The translations under genes were made by a program, and so were the position numbers. Of a stretch of 64,000 nt of DNA, positions 24,570-33,166 are shown one piece after another. The number at the start of each line of letters is the position of its first letter. The stretch's first letter is position 1. Origin of the DNA: Sunxiuqinia elliptica (lineage in GTDB: Bacteria > Bacteroidota > Bacteroidia > Bacteroidales > Prolixibacteraceae); the NCBI RefSeq assembly GCF_900113005.1, contig NZ_FONW01000001.1, forward strand, positions 1,096,753 to 1,160,752, written 5' to 3'. Under the pieces are notes generated by a model that made no database searches, was not told the DNA's origin, and was given only the letters and a program-made list of their open reading frames with translations.

Positions 24570-25514
24570 ATGAAAAAAGGACTTTCTTTTCGTTTTGGGA
24601 TTGTATGTATTCTTCTGGGAATTATTCTTTTAGCTCTTTCTCCCCTCTATTTTTCCCACTTAGTGGAATTTTTTCGCGTTTATATTTCTGATGATCAGGT
24701 TGTAACGTCGTTAGGCGTTCGGCAAATTAGATTTTTGTTGTTTGCTGCTATTGTCTTTTGGGTTGGTCTTGGATTATTCTTCATATTCAATGTGGGAAGT
24801 TGGCTTTTGCGTATGCTTCAAGTAAAACAGGTTGCAGCTGATGTTAAACGCGTTTTCTTTAACGATCCTGTAAGTAACTATCCCCGAATGGGAAAATATT
24901 TTTTCTGGATTAGCAGTTTGATTGCACTGGGAATTCAGCTGGCCGTCATAATTTGGGGAGAGCCTGAGTGGGAGGGGACAACGGATAAGAATAGTTCGGC
25001 GCTTTTTGCTGTTGCTGTGTTGATTTTGCTTGCGTCATTAGTTCATTTACGAAAGCTTGGTGTTGATCAGCGCATGCGGAGAAAGATAAGATGGGGAGTG
25101 ATTCTAGCAACTTTTTTGTTTTTTTTCTTATATGGCGAAGAAGTAAATTGGGGACAGCAGTATTTTGAGATTAAGACAACTTCTTTTTTCAAAATGAATT
25201 TCCAGCAGGAAAATTCATTGCATAACTTTTTCAATCCCTTGTTTAGTTATGCCTATGCGGCGGCAGGAATGGGGATTTTTATGGTTTTGACCTACTTCTG
25301 GTTTGTTCGTCAAGCAAATGGGTGGTTAACCAAGTTATTTGTCCCTCCTGTTGCATTTTTAATCTTCTTTTTAAGCATGGCGGGCACTGTTTATACCGGA
25401 GAAAGTGATGAGCTTTACGAAGCCTATTTAGCGGTATTCTCCGTCCTGTATAGCTTGCGGATTTGTTGGTGTCTGAAAAATCCGAATAAATCATTGATGT
25501 TACAGACTACTTAG
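24570..25514 (+). CDS. Uncharacterised polytopic membrane protein with EEVNWGQ motif
   Basis: A 314-residue integral membrane protein with about 8 hydrophobic segments; I do not recognise a named family. The ATG at 24570 is chosen over a TTG 9 bases earlier. The most striking feature is FFLYGEEVNWGQQYFEI, just after a hydrophobic helix: an acidic pair, Trp and Gln in or near the membrane. Similar EE(I/V)(S/N)WGQ motifs occur in other unassigned bacterial membrane proteins. A second conserved-looking part is SLHNFFNPLFSYAYA. It stands alone after a terminator and its 3' end overlaps the convergent gene at 25507 by 8 bases. No function is proposed. Confidence 0.6.
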   Translation: MKKGLSFRFGIVCILLGIILLALSPLYFSHLVEFFRVYISDDQVVTSLGVRQIRFLLFAAIVFWVGLGLFFIFNVGSWLLRMLQVKQVAADVKRVFFNDPVSNYPRMGKYFFWISSLIALGIQLAVIIWGEPEWEGTTDKNSSALFAVAVLILLASLVHLRKLGVDQRMRRKIRWGVILATFLFFFLYGEEVNWGQQYFEIKTTSFFKMNFQQENSLHNFFNPLFSYAYAAAGMGIFMVLTYFWFVRQANGWLTKLFVPPVAFLIFFLSMAGTVYTGESDELYEAYLAVFSVLYSLRICWCLKNPNKSLMLQTT

Positions 25515-26232
25515 ATCCTCTTTCAATAGTGCTTTTGGTTTGTTTAAAATACTTCATATGCAGAAAGAAGAAACTGAGACATATGATCAAGGGAAAGCTA
25601 TAATTGAAATAGAAGTTTATGTCGTAGAATTGATTGCCAATAGGCCCCGATGCTCTGATAAGCTTTTTTGATATAGGGAGCAGGCAGGTATCGATAATAC
25701 CAAAGCCAATTGTTGTAATTAGAAGGTAGAGTATGTCACGGGGTTTCATTTTTATTCGTTCAATGAAGGCAACTGTCTTCTTTTCACGGAAATAGATGCT
25801 TGAGGCAAAAAGTAAGTAAAAGAAGTGGGCCCCTGTTAGGTAGCTGAGTACAATTTTAATGCTCGTATGTGAGTCTATTTTTAAGGCTAGTAGGCTTATT
25901 AATAATAGTTTTGAAGAGAACTTTAGAAAGTAAAATGAAAGAAAGTAAATTAAAATTCCAGCTAAAATGATCAGAGATTTCTTGATCTGCAGCACGGCAT
26001 TATTAGCTTTCTGATAGTCTTCTTCCCACTCTTGGCTTGATCCGAGCCGTTTCTTTGCCACCCAAAAGGCTTCTTCATTATCCAGATCTTTCGCTTTTAA
26101 ATCATCAATAAGGTCAAGAAGATGGCTTTCCAGTTCATCTACGTCAGCTTCAGTAACCGATGGATTGTTACTCAGAGCCTTTTTCCAGTTGTGTATCTTT
26201 TCTTTTAAATTGAACTCAGTATTGTTTTCCAT
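25507..26232 (-). CDS. Membrane protein with N-terminal permease-prefix-like helical domain
   Basis: A 241-residue protein: a soluble N-terminal part (about 1-75, KEKIHNWKKALSNNPSVTEA, DVDELESHLLDLIDDL, WVAKKRLGSSQEWEEDYQKA) followed by about five membrane helices. The N-terminal pattern of 'W...L......v....elesHl.d' with a 'RLG' block is that of the short domain found before permeases or with PadR-controlled sensors. No PadR gene is next to it. It converges with the EEVNWGQ membrane gene with an 8-base overlap. A role in membrane signalling is possible, but not supported further. Confidence 0.6.
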   Translation of the reverse strand: MENNTEFNLKEKIHNWKKALSNNPSVTEADVDELESHLLDLIDDLKAKDLDNEEAFWVAKKRLGSSQEWEEDYQKANNAVLQIKKSLIILAGILIYFLSFYFLKFSSKLLLISLLALKIDSHTSIKIVLSYLTGAHFFYLLFASSIYFREKKTVAFIERIKMKPRDILYLLITTIGFGIIDTCLLPISKKLIRASGPIGNQFYDINFYFNYSFPLIICLSFFFLHMKYFKQTKSTIERGSK

Positions 26233-26484
26233 CTATAAGATGTTTGTTGGGAGTCTTTTAGGAACGAAGAAAGATTGATCTCTTCTTCTCTTCAAACTCA
26301 ATAGACTGTAAAAGTACAAATACTAATAGTTTTTCATAATGATTTTAATGATTTGTTTGAATGGCGTGTGTGAACGATTGGATTGTTTTTTGCTTGGCTG
26401 GCGGGTATTCTAATCTGATAGTTTGCTGGTTGGAAAAATAAGAAGGGAAGGTTGACCCCCAAAAGATAAGTTGAAAAAGAAGCA

Positions 26485-26518
26485 TAAAAAAACACCTTAG
26501 AATTATCTAAAGTGTTTT
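26485..26518 (-). terminator. Intrinsic terminator of tRNA-Gln
   Basis: On the minus strand AAACACTTTAGA pairs with TCTAAGGTGTTT (one mismatch) around TAAT and is followed by a run of T. It lies just past the 3' end of the tRNA. Confidence 0.8.
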
Positions 26519-26523
26519 CTCTG

Positions 26524-26596
26524 TTGACCCACCAGGGCTCGAACCTGGACTCTTCTGAACCAAAATCAGACGTGTTGCCAATTACACCATGGGTCA
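26524..26596 (-). tRNA. tRNA-Gln (anticodon TTG)
   Basis: A complete cloverleaf on the minus strand: acceptor TGACCCA/TGGGTCA, D arm with GTGTAATTGGCAACAC, anticodon stem TCTGA/TCAGA with loop TTTTGGT (anticodon TTG, reading CAA), and T arm CCAGGTTCGAGCCCTGG. The discriminator is A and CCA is not encoded. It has its own promoter (26628-26657) and terminator. Confidence 0.95.
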
Positions 26597-26627
26597 GTCC
26601 TCTATTGTCTTTTCGTTAAAGACGCTG

Positions 26628-26657
26628 CAAAAATATAAAAAGAAAATATACCGACAA
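26628..26657 (-). promoter_or_regulatory. Promoter of tRNA-Gln
   Basis: On the minus strand TATTTTTG at 26628-26635 matches TAnnTTTG exactly, with CTTGTC about 19 bases upstream as a -33-like element. The start would be about 11 bases after, near 26620, giving a short 5' leader to the tRNA. Confidence 0.6.
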
Positions 26658-26730
26658 GCGTTTTCAATGAAAAAAATGAAGATTTTTTTCGGCCTGTAAA
26701 TAATCTGGTTGAGAATGAGGATCTTCGATT

Positions 26731-27252
26731 TTAGCTAGCTGAATAAAGTTTTTTTAACAGCCTTTTTCCGCGGGATCGAATGGCCGGCGACTCGTGTTTT
26801 TCCAACTCATGTTCGAACAGCTGAATCAGCTCAGGCTTGAGTTCTGGCTCTTGCTCGGAAATTTCGAAAAGAATTTGCATACCATGTACCCGGTTGGCAA
26901 TTGGGCTGGTCGCCTTGTCGACAAGCTCCAGGCAATACGCTAATAAAAAAGACAAGTGTTGCTGGTCGATGGGGTTGAGGCTGATCAATTTCAATAAGTG
27001 ACGTAATTTGCTGTCACAAGAAGTTGTTTTAAGTGCTTCAGTTAGTTGCCCGAGGTAGGGACGAATAAGCTCGGGATGCTTTTCATGGATTTTATCGGCA
27101 ACCCAAATGGCACGCCAGTTTTCTTTTTGGTCATTGCTCAGACCAATCTCAATCAGAGCATCCAGTTGATTCGGATAATCAATTAAATAGTTGATTAAGA
27201 GGTGAATGTTTTCCCAATTGTCTAAAAGGGAATAAAACTCTTTTCTGTTCAT
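26731..27252 (-). CDS. HEAT-repeat-like cytoplasmic protein
   Basis: A 173-residue protein beginning MNRKEFYSLLDNWENI; the ATG at 27252 is preferred to a TTG 48 bases earlier. It is almost all helical with HEAT/ARM-like spacing: WRAIWVADKIHEKHPELIRP, HGMQILFEISEQEPELKPEL, and the basic tail SRGKRLLKKLYSAS. The pattern fits the small HEAT-like adenylosuccinate-lyase-associated proteins of Bacteroidota, but I cannot confirm this. No signal peptide. Function unknown. Confidence 0.6.
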   Translation of the reverse strand: MNRKEFYSLLDNWENIHLLINYLIDYPNQLDALIEIGLSNDQKENWRAIWVADKIHEKHPELIRPYLGQLTEALKTTSCDSKLRHLLKLISLNPIDQQHLSFLLAYCLELVDKATSPIANRVHGMQILFEISEQEPELKPELIQLFEHELEKHESPAIRSRGKRLLKKLYSAS

Positions 27253-27353
27253 GTTTTCAGTGTCTTCATGGTTGCGGTTGCATGATTGGGCAAGCCGCAA
27301 AAGAAAGACTAAAGATAGCTGATTCGACTAAAAACAGAAAGTATACAGAGGAC

Positions 27354-27860
27354 TTATGCTACTTTTGGAAAAAGTACGACGAAAGCCGAAAATAGCAAAG
27401 CCCAACCCAAGATTGAGAGCGTCATATAGGCCATAACATATTTACGACCTGAGTAATAACGGTTCAGTAAGAAGGCACCAACAGGAATACTCAGAAGTAT
27501 TGGGGTTGTAACAATGATGCCGGCAAAACCATACTGATCGCGGAATCGAATAAACATTCTTCTTTTCTTAATTGACCAGGAAGATTTGGTCTTGGAGCGA
27601 GATAGAAAACGGGATAAATCAACTTTAAAGAAACGGCAAACCAGTCGAATAAATTGGTCTTTGTGTTTTTTCAAAAAGCGGATGACTACCGAACTGAGGT
27701 AGTAGAAAAAGAAAAATCCGAAGATTCCTCCAAAGGTAACAGCAACAATAGCCTGAATCTCATCAATCCCAATTAATAACGCATAGGGAAAGGTGATGAA
27801 ATACTTGACCGAGGCTAATAAGAAAACATGAATTAACTTCACAACACCGAATAGGTTCAT
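27354..27860 (-). CDS. Small integral membrane protein
   Basis: A 168-residue protein with about four hydrophobic segments and a long basic loop between the second and third (KKHKDQFIRLVCRFFKVD, then RSKTKSSWSIKKRRMFIRFR). The late block RDQYGFAGIIVTTPILLSIP, followed by GAFLLNRYY, recalls small multidrug-export or DedA-like membrane proteins in which a Gly/Pro-rich re-entrant segment occurs, but the match is loose. It is divergent from YhcH at 28067. Function not assigned. Confidence 0.5.
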   Translation of the reverse strand: MNLFGVVKLIHVFLLASVKYFITFPYALLIGIDEIQAIVAVTFGGIFGFFFFYYLSSVVIRFLKKHKDQFIRLVCRFFKVDLSRFLSRSKTKSSWSIKKRRMFIRFRDQYGFAGIIVTTPILLSIPVGAFLLNRYYSGRKYVMAYMTLSILGWALLFSAFVVLFPKVA

Positions 27861-28009
27861 CCTTCACACTGATTTTTCATGATTTAAGAACTCCAAAGTT
27901 GCAAAAATGTTTTATAAGTTGTTGAGAATAAGTTAGATTTTATAATTTGTTAACTTTTGTGTAAATAATTTATTAACGCATAGTGAGGTAAAGATGAGTC
28001 GCTTTTTTG

Positions 28010-28017
28010 TACTTTTG
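28010..28017 (+). promoter_or_regulatory. Putative -7 box of the YhcH gene
   Basis: TACTTTTG is an exact TAnnTTTG match, 50 bases before the ATG at 28067. No clear -33 partner is seen. Confidence 0.4.
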
Positions 28018-28066
28018 GCGCACAGAGCCTCTTTGAGAGCTTCGAATATTATTTAAAACAAATTTC

Positions 28067-28591
28067 ATGGGTATTGCTCAGCAATGGTTTCACAGCCAGG
28101 AATTCAACGAACAATTGAATGTTCAACCACATCCATCAATCAATATTGATCAGTTTTATGCACACGTGCACCGTTTTCCGGAATGGTGGCAATCGGTTTT
28201 TGAGTTTTTAAAGTCAGATTTCAGTTCTTTAAAACCAGGTCGGTATCCATTGGTCGGAGATCAGGTATTTGCGATGATTTCAACTTACGAAACAAGAACG
28301 AAGTCAGCTTCCAAGTGGGAAGCCCACCGGCAGTTTATCGACCTGCAGTTGGTTCTTGTCGGAAGCGAGATGATGGGACTTTTGCCCTTGAACAAAGCCG
28401 TTAAACCTGAAGAATATGACGAGGCGAAAGACCTTCAGTTTTTTGAAGAACAGCCAGGCGAATATTTTCAGGCCGCACCTAATTACTTTTTTGTTTTCTT
28501 TCCAGAAGATGTCCATCGTCCGGGATTGCAAGTAGAAGGAGCAACTTCTGTAAAGAAACTGGTTATCAAACTGGCTGTTTCAAACGACTAG
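28067..28591 (+). CDS. YhcH/YjgK/YiaL family cupin protein
   Basis: A 174-residue protein of the DUF386 beta-sandwich/cupin family. Conserved segments: TYETRTKSASKWEAHRQFID with HRxxIDLQ (metal-binding His), and late FFPEDVHRPGLQ with the second His, ending KKLVIKLAV. Homologues YhcH, YiaL and EbgC act in sugar catabolism (for example sialic acid anomers or as an effector of Ebg beta-galactosidase). No sugar gene is immediately adjacent; it converges with the carotenoid lycopene cyclase gene with a 9-base gap. The exact sugar is unknown. Confidence 0.85.
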   Translation: MGIAQQWFHSQEFNEQLNVQPHPSINIDQFYAHVHRFPEWWQSVFEFLKSDFSSLKPGRYPLVGDQVFAMISTYETRTKSASKWEAHRQFIDLQLVLVGSEMMGLLPLNKAVKPEEYDEAKDLQFFEEQPGEYFQAAPNYFFVFFPEDVHRPGLQVEGATSVKKLVIKLAVSND

Positions 28592-28600
28592 GTCGTTGTG

Positions 28601-29290
28601 TTAAAAATACCGTTGCGTTTTCAAAGTCTCATAAATGGTGGTGTTCATCAACAGCAGTAAAAAGAAATAACCAAAATCTTCAACCGGGATGGAGAACACG
28701 CGTAGGTTCAAAATGTGTTCCGGGTTGTACTCCACTACCGGTAAGCCCGTTAAAATACCATTGACGATTAGAAAGGGGATTAAGCCGATCAGGTAGGCTG
28801 CATAGAACTTGGTGAGGTGCTGCTTAAATCGGTTGCGGAAAATGGTATAGCCCAAATAAATTGCCGTAAACAGAAAGTTGAAAAAGGTGTATAACAACGT
28901 TCTGTTGTAGAAACTAATTAGTGCGAATAAAACGATCAATCCCAGGCTTATAGCTGCAAATACATTCGCAGCTTCGTATTTCTCAAAATAGGCTTTCTGT
29001 ACTTCGTAGATGAATACACAGGCGTAGGGAATGACAAGAAAAAATAACCATTCTTCGATAGGAAGTCCTTTATAGGAATAGCCTAAAAGATAATCTGGAT
29101 TAAATTGCCAGATTCCGGCTTCGGTAAATTTTACGTCCCATACCAAAAAGACAACAGCAGATATAATGATTGCAGGAAACAAGTATTTCCAATTTCTCCA
29201 AAACTGTACTTTTTTATCAAAACTAAGAGCCAAGGGAACAACAATAGTTCCCAGCAACAACCCTGCGTAGGTCATTTGTTGTAATTCCAT
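28601..29290 (-). CDS. Lycopene cyclase domain protein (CrtYcd type)
   Basis: A 229-residue membrane protein with six to seven helices. It contains both halves of the CrtYc/CrtYd fold: the block FLVWDVKFTEAGIWQFNPDY followed by GLPIEEWLFFLVIPYACVF is the lycopene cyclase signature (the PxE(E/D) motif is PIEEWLFF). A second, degenerate copy follows in the C-terminal half. It closes one or both ends of lycopene to beta rings. The stop of crtB (29291-29293) touches its ATG (29290-29288) with no gap, so they are translated together; crtI lies upstream. Confidence 0.88.
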   Translation of the reverse strand: MELQQMTYAGLLLGTIVVPLALSFDKKVQFWRNWKYLFPAIIISAVVFLVWDVKFTEAGIWQFNPDYLLGYSYKGLPIEEWLFFLVIPYACVFIYEVQKAYFEKYEAANVFAAISLGLIVLFALISFYNRTLLYTFFNFLFTAIYLGYTIFRNRFKQHLTKFYAAYLIGLIPFLIVNGILTGLPVVEYNPEHILNLRVFSIPVEDFGYFFLLLLMNTTIYETLKTQRYF

Positions 29291-30124
29291 CTACAAAAGA
29301 TTAAATGCGTTTTTAAAATAAGCGTTGGCCAAAAGATACATTTTTTTTGAGTTTGAAACCCGGTAACGCTGTTTTAAAATTTGCGAGGGATGGGCTCGTT
29401 TTATTTTTCGAAAGAGCCTTAAGTAATAGATGTAAGCGAGATAGACTCCAAAACGGACTTCTTTTTTTAACTGCTTCAATCCTTGGAATGCATCCGTGAA
29501 ATCTTGCTCTATTTCTTTTTCAATTCGAATTTTTGAAGGTTCGTCAAAACGAGAAAAGTCGATTTCCTCAAAATAAATCCGCCCTTTGTTTTCGAAATCA
29601 TCTTGAGCATCACGCAGGAAGTTAACCTTTTGAAATGCTGCTCCAAGTTTGCGGGCTGGCTCTTTTAACGTTTGATATTTTTCTGGCTCATCGAAGTAAA
29701 ACACTTGTAAGCACATCAGGCCTACAGCTTCAGCCGAACCATAAATGTAGGTTTTGAGCAAGTTAGGGGCGTAACTTGTTTGGTGTAAATCCAGTTCCAT
29801 GCTATAGAGAAAGGCATTAATTAATTCCCGGTCAATTTGGAAGGAGTGTACAGCATGTTGAAAACTATCCAGAATTGGGTTGATGCTAAATCGGCGTGCT
29901 ATGGCCTTGTCGGTTTCATGTTTAAACTCGTTGAAAATTTCCTCTTGATTTTGCTCAAAAAAAGTATCGACAATTTCATCGGCATAGCGCACAAATCCAT
30001 AAATGCTGTAAATTCCAGAGCGGTATTTTCTGTTGAGCATTCGAACGCCTAATGAAAAACTGGTGCTGTAGTTTTTCGTTGTAATTCTGCTACAGTCTAA
30101 ATTATTTTTGCGATAAATGTCCAT
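29291..30124 (-). CDS. crtB: Phytoene synthase
   Basis: A 277-residue squalene/phytoene synthase that condenses two geranylgeranyl diphosphates to phytoene. Both Asp-rich motifs are present: FVRYADEIVDTFF (DxxxD) and LRDAQDDFEN (DxxxD). Other blocks: STSFSLGVRMLNRK at the start, YGSAEAVGLMCLQVF, and ARKLGAAFQKVNFLRD. The ATG at 30124 lies inside the end of crtI by 23 bases and is preferred to an upstream TTG. crtI, crtB and the cyclase form one minus-strand operon. Confidence 0.92.
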   Translation of the reverse strand: MDIYRKNNLDCSRITTKNYSTSFSLGVRMLNRKYRSGIYSIYGFVRYADEIVDTFFEQNQEEIFNEFKHETDKAIARRFSINPILDSFQHAVHSFQIDRELINAFLYSMELDLHQTSYAPNLLKTYIYGSAEAVGLMCLQVFYFDEPEKYQTLKEPARKLGAAFQKVNFLRDAQDDFENKGRIYFEEIDFSRFDEPSKIRIEKEIEQDFTDAFQGLKQLKKEVRFGVYLAYIYYLRLFRKIKRAHPSQILKQRYRVSNSKKMYLLANAYFKNAFNLL

Positions 30125-31592
30125 GGTCGTTAAGTATTCGTTCAGTAACAAGTCGTGAGCTAATAACAGTCATGGGCAATCCTGTTCCGGGAACAGTTGA
30201 TGCGCCAGCATAATAGAGGTTGTTGTAGCTTTCGTCTTTGTTTGAAGGACGGAAGCCTCCAACTTGGTTCAAGTCGTGTGCTAACCCTAGTCCGCTTCCA
30301 CGGTAGAGGTTGAAGGTGCTTTCCCATTTGTTGGGAGGATAAATTATCCTCATTTCGGTGTGTTTGGCAAAGTCGAAGCCGGTGCGTTTTCCCATATCGG
30401 CTACAATGGCATCGGCAATTTCTTCCGCATCTTCCCAGTTAGGTTTGTAGCGCAAGTCGGGGACTGGGCAAAGGATAAAGACACTTTCTTTGCCTGCAGG
30501 TGCATAGTCGGGATTATGCATGGATTGAATGTTGGCATAGTAGTAGGGTTTATCCAGCTTGATGCTGTTCTTAAATATTTTGTTGGCGTATTCTTTAAAA
30601 TTTCTTCTCAGGAAATAGTTGTGATGATACATCCCCTTTACTTTGGTGTCTAAGCCCAGGTAAATGGTTAGTGGAGCCAAGGTCCATTTTTTTTGATCGA
30701 GTTTTGATGGGCGATACCGTTTCCGTTTTAAGATTTGTCCCCGGAAGGCGGCAGCATCCGCATTCACTACAAAAAGGTCAGCTTCCCATTTTTTTCCGGT
30801 GCTGTCGATAAAGGCAGTTACTTGTCCGTGCTTTTCTTCCACTTGGGTTATTTCTACGCCAAAATGCATGGTGACCGCTCTCTTTTTTAACTCAGCAACC
30901 AAGCCTTCAACAATTTTGTACATGCCTCCTTTGACATTGTGGTAACCATCATGCACAAGTTCGGTGTAGTTGAGCATTGAATAGACCGCGGGCGTATCGA
31001 AAGGCGTTGCTCCCAAAAAAAAGCCAACTAGCGAGAAAATGACTTTCACTTCAAACGAATCAAAATTCTTCTCCATTTCACGCCACATCGAGTAAAACAT
31101 TTTGGGAGCATGTTTTAAAGGCACACGCGTTAATTGCAGGAGATAGCCCAGTAAACTGTCAAAATTTTGTTTGATGACAATGTGTTCAGTATCGTGAAAG
31201 ATGGCCCCGGCACCTTCTAAAAATCGCTTAACCTTTTGTTCCAGATCTGGTTCGATATTTTGGAATTCCGCAGCGAGCTTTTTCAGATTTTTATGAATGA
31301 GATAGGCTTTCTCATCCCCTTCAAAATGAACGGCATAAAGCGGATCGAGTTCGACAAATTCAAAAGGAACTTTAATGTTACATGCGTCTGCAAGCTCCTG
31401 AAATTCGTAGCTCATACTGAAAAAGGTGGGAGCCATGTCAAATTTGAAACCATCTTTTTCGAGTAAATTCAGTCTTCCCCCTGGGCGATGGTATTTTTCA
31501 ACCATTTCAACTTCGTAACCATTGGTTGAAAGCCTTAGTGCAGTAGATAAACCCGCTAGCCCGGTTCCGACAATCAGTACTTTCTTTTTCAT
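30102..31592 (-). CDS. crtI: Phytoene desaturase
   Basis: A 496-residue FAD enzyme that dehydrogenates phytoene towards lycopene. The dinucleotide fold VLIVGTGLAGLSTALRL is at the start, then EMVEKYHRPGGRLNLLEKDG, and the C-terminal crtI signature GGFRPSNKDESYNNLYYAGA followed by STVPGTGLPMTVISSRLV. Length is typical. First gene of the minus-strand operon; divergent from the crtD-like gene with 110 bases between. Confidence 0.9.
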   Translation of the reverse strand: MKKKVLIVGTGLAGLSTALRLSTNGYEVEMVEKYHRPGGRLNLLEKDGFKFDMAPTFFSMSYEFQELADACNIKVPFEFVELDPLYAVHFEGDEKAYLIHKNLKKLAAEFQNIEPDLEQKVKRFLEGAGAIFHDTEHIVIKQNFDSLLGYLLQLTRVPLKHAPKMFYSMWREMEKNFDSFEVKVIFSLVGFFLGATPFDTPAVYSMLNYTELVHDGYHNVKGGMYKIVEGLVAELKKRAVTMHFGVEITQVEEKHGQVTAFIDSTGKKWEADLFVVNADAAAFRGQILKRKRYRPSKLDQKKWTLAPLTIYLGLDTKVKGMYHHNYFLRRNFKEYANKIFKNSIKLDKPYYYANIQSMHNPDYAPAGKESVFILCPVPDLRYKPNWEDAEEIADAIVADMGKRTGFDFAKHTEMRIIYPPNKWESTFNLYRGSGLGLAHDLNQVGGFRPSNKDESYNNLYYAGASTVPGTGLPMTVISSRLVTERILNDHGHLSQK

Positions 31593-31628
31593 TTTGTTTT
31601 ATGATTTGTCTTTTTTATTAAACAAACT

Positions 31629-31642
31629 AACATTGAAATGTT
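31629..31642. promoter_or_regulatory. Palindrome between divergent crtI and crtD
   Basis: AACATTGAAATGTT is a perfect 6+6 inverted repeat with a 2-base centre. It lies 36 bases before crtI and 60 before crtD in the 110-base divergent region, so it could serve as an operator for both arms. No regulator gene is adjacent. Confidence 0.35.
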
Positions 31643-31702
31643 TTAATAAGTAGCAAGTTTTTTTTCAATAAGAGTATTATCTTTCTTAAAATTAATGAAA
31701 TA

Positions 31703-33166
31703 ATGTCTAAAGCACTAGTTATAGGAGCAGGAATTGGAGGAATTGCGGTGGCTATTCGATTGGCTCGACTAGGCATGGAGGTGGAGGTGTATGAACAGTC
31801 GGATAGTTTAGGAGGGAAGATCAAGGAATCTGTCCATGCAGGTTTTCGTTTTGACCGGGGGCCTTCGCTGTTTACACTGCCCCATTTGGTCGATGAGTTA
31901 CTCGATGAAGACCTGAGATTTACTTACCGTAAGTTGGATTTGATTACTTCGTATTTTTTTGAAGATGGAGTGCAGTTGAAAGCTTATGCTGATCCCAGAA
32001 AATTTGCAGTTGAAGTGGAACAAAAAACCGGAGTGAAGGCCTCGAAATTGCTTGATTATCTGAAACAATCGGAGCGGATTTATCGGTTGACGGCTCCGAT
32101 TTTTATTTTCAACTCTTTTCATCGTATTCGCAAGTTGCTCACCTGGGCAAATGGGCTTCGGGCCCTACAGTTTTTTCGGCTGAAGGTTTTTTCGAGCCTG
32201 CATCAACTGAATGCAAAGGCGTTTCCCGATCCACGTTTGGTGCAGCTGTTTGACCGTTATGCCACCTATAATGGTTCTAACCCATACAAAACTCCTGGAA
32301 CACTGAGTGTGATTTCACATCTGGAGCATGAACAGGGAGCTTTTTTTCCTAAAAATGGGATGGCTCAAATTGTGCACTCACTGGCAGAACAAGCGCGGCG
32401 GTTGGGGGTGAGGTTTCATATGCAAGCGCCGGTTGAACGTGTTTTGGTGAATAAGGGCCAACTAAAAGGCCTTGTTGTTGAGGGCGCTTTGCAGCTTGCA
32501 GATGTGGTTGTTAGCGATGTGGATATTTACCAGTTTTATACGCATTTGATGCCCGATCAAAAACGGGTTAGGCGGATGGAAAAGCTAGAACGATCGTCTT
32601 CTGCTTTGATTTTTTACTGGGGCATGAGAAAGTCGTTTCCCCGACTGGATTTGCATAATATCTTTTTTAGTGAAGATTACGAAACGGAGTTTGTGTCGTT
32701 GTTTGAGAAAAAGGAAATTTCGGATGACCCAACAGTGTATGTATTTGTTAGTAGTAAAGAGAATCCGGACGATGCACCGGCGGGAATGGAAAATTGGTTT
32801 GTGATGGTGAATGCCCCCGAGAATGTGGGGCAGGACTGGGTTGAAATGAACCGGCGAACACGGCAGCATATTCTGACTAAGCTGAATCGTATGTTGGACG
32901 AAGAGCTGGAAGAACAGATTGTTTTTGAAGAACAGCTCGACCCGGTAAAAATTGAAGAGCAGACCGGCTCGTTTCATGGTGCCATGTATGGGCCTAGTTC
33001 AAACAGCTTGTTTGCCGCTTTTTACCGACATGCCAATTTCCGGCGCGATGTGCCCGGCCTTTATTTTGTTGGAGGCAGCGTGCATCCCGGCGGTGGAATT
33101 CCGCTGTGTTTATCTTCAGCAAAAATTGTGGGCGATATGGTTGAAGAAAAAAGGAGGAGCTTATGA
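31703..33166 (+). CDS. crtD: CrtD-like carotenoid 3,4-desaturase (CrtI family)
   Basis: A 487-residue second member of the CrtI family: VIGAGIGGIAVAIRLARLG at the start, LGGKIKESVHAGFRFDRGPS, and the C-terminal FVGGSVHPGGGIPLCLSSAK. In Bacteroidota clusters with a CruF homologue the second desaturase normally introduces the 3',4' double bond after hydration of the psi end. It overlaps the start of cruF by 4 bases (ATGA), which supports this role. Other CrtI-family desaturase activities cannot be ruled out from sequence. Confidence 0.8.
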   Translation: MSKALVIGAGIGGIAVAIRLARLGMEVEVYEQSDSLGGKIKESVHAGFRFDRGPSLFTLPHLVDELLDEDLRFTYRKLDLITSYFFEDGVQLKAYADPRKFAVEVEQKTGVKASKLLDYLKQSERIYRLTAPIFIFNSFHRIRKLLTWANGLRALQFFRLKVFSSLHQLNAKAFPDPRLVQLFDRYATYNGSNPYKTPGTLSVISHLEHEQGAFFPKNGMAQIVHSLAEQARRLGVRFHMQAPVERVLVNKGQLKGLVVEGALQLADVVVSDVDIYQFYTHLMPDQKRVRRMEKLERSSSALIFYWGMRKSFPRLDLHNIFFSEDYETEFVSLFEKKEISDDPTVYVFVSSKENPDDAPAGMENWFVMVNAPENVGQDWVEMNRRTRQHILTKLNRMLDEELEEQIVFEEQLDPVKIEEQTGSFHGAMYGPSSNSLFAAFYRHANFRRDVPGLYFVGGSVHPGGGIPLCLSSAKIVGDMVEEKRRSL

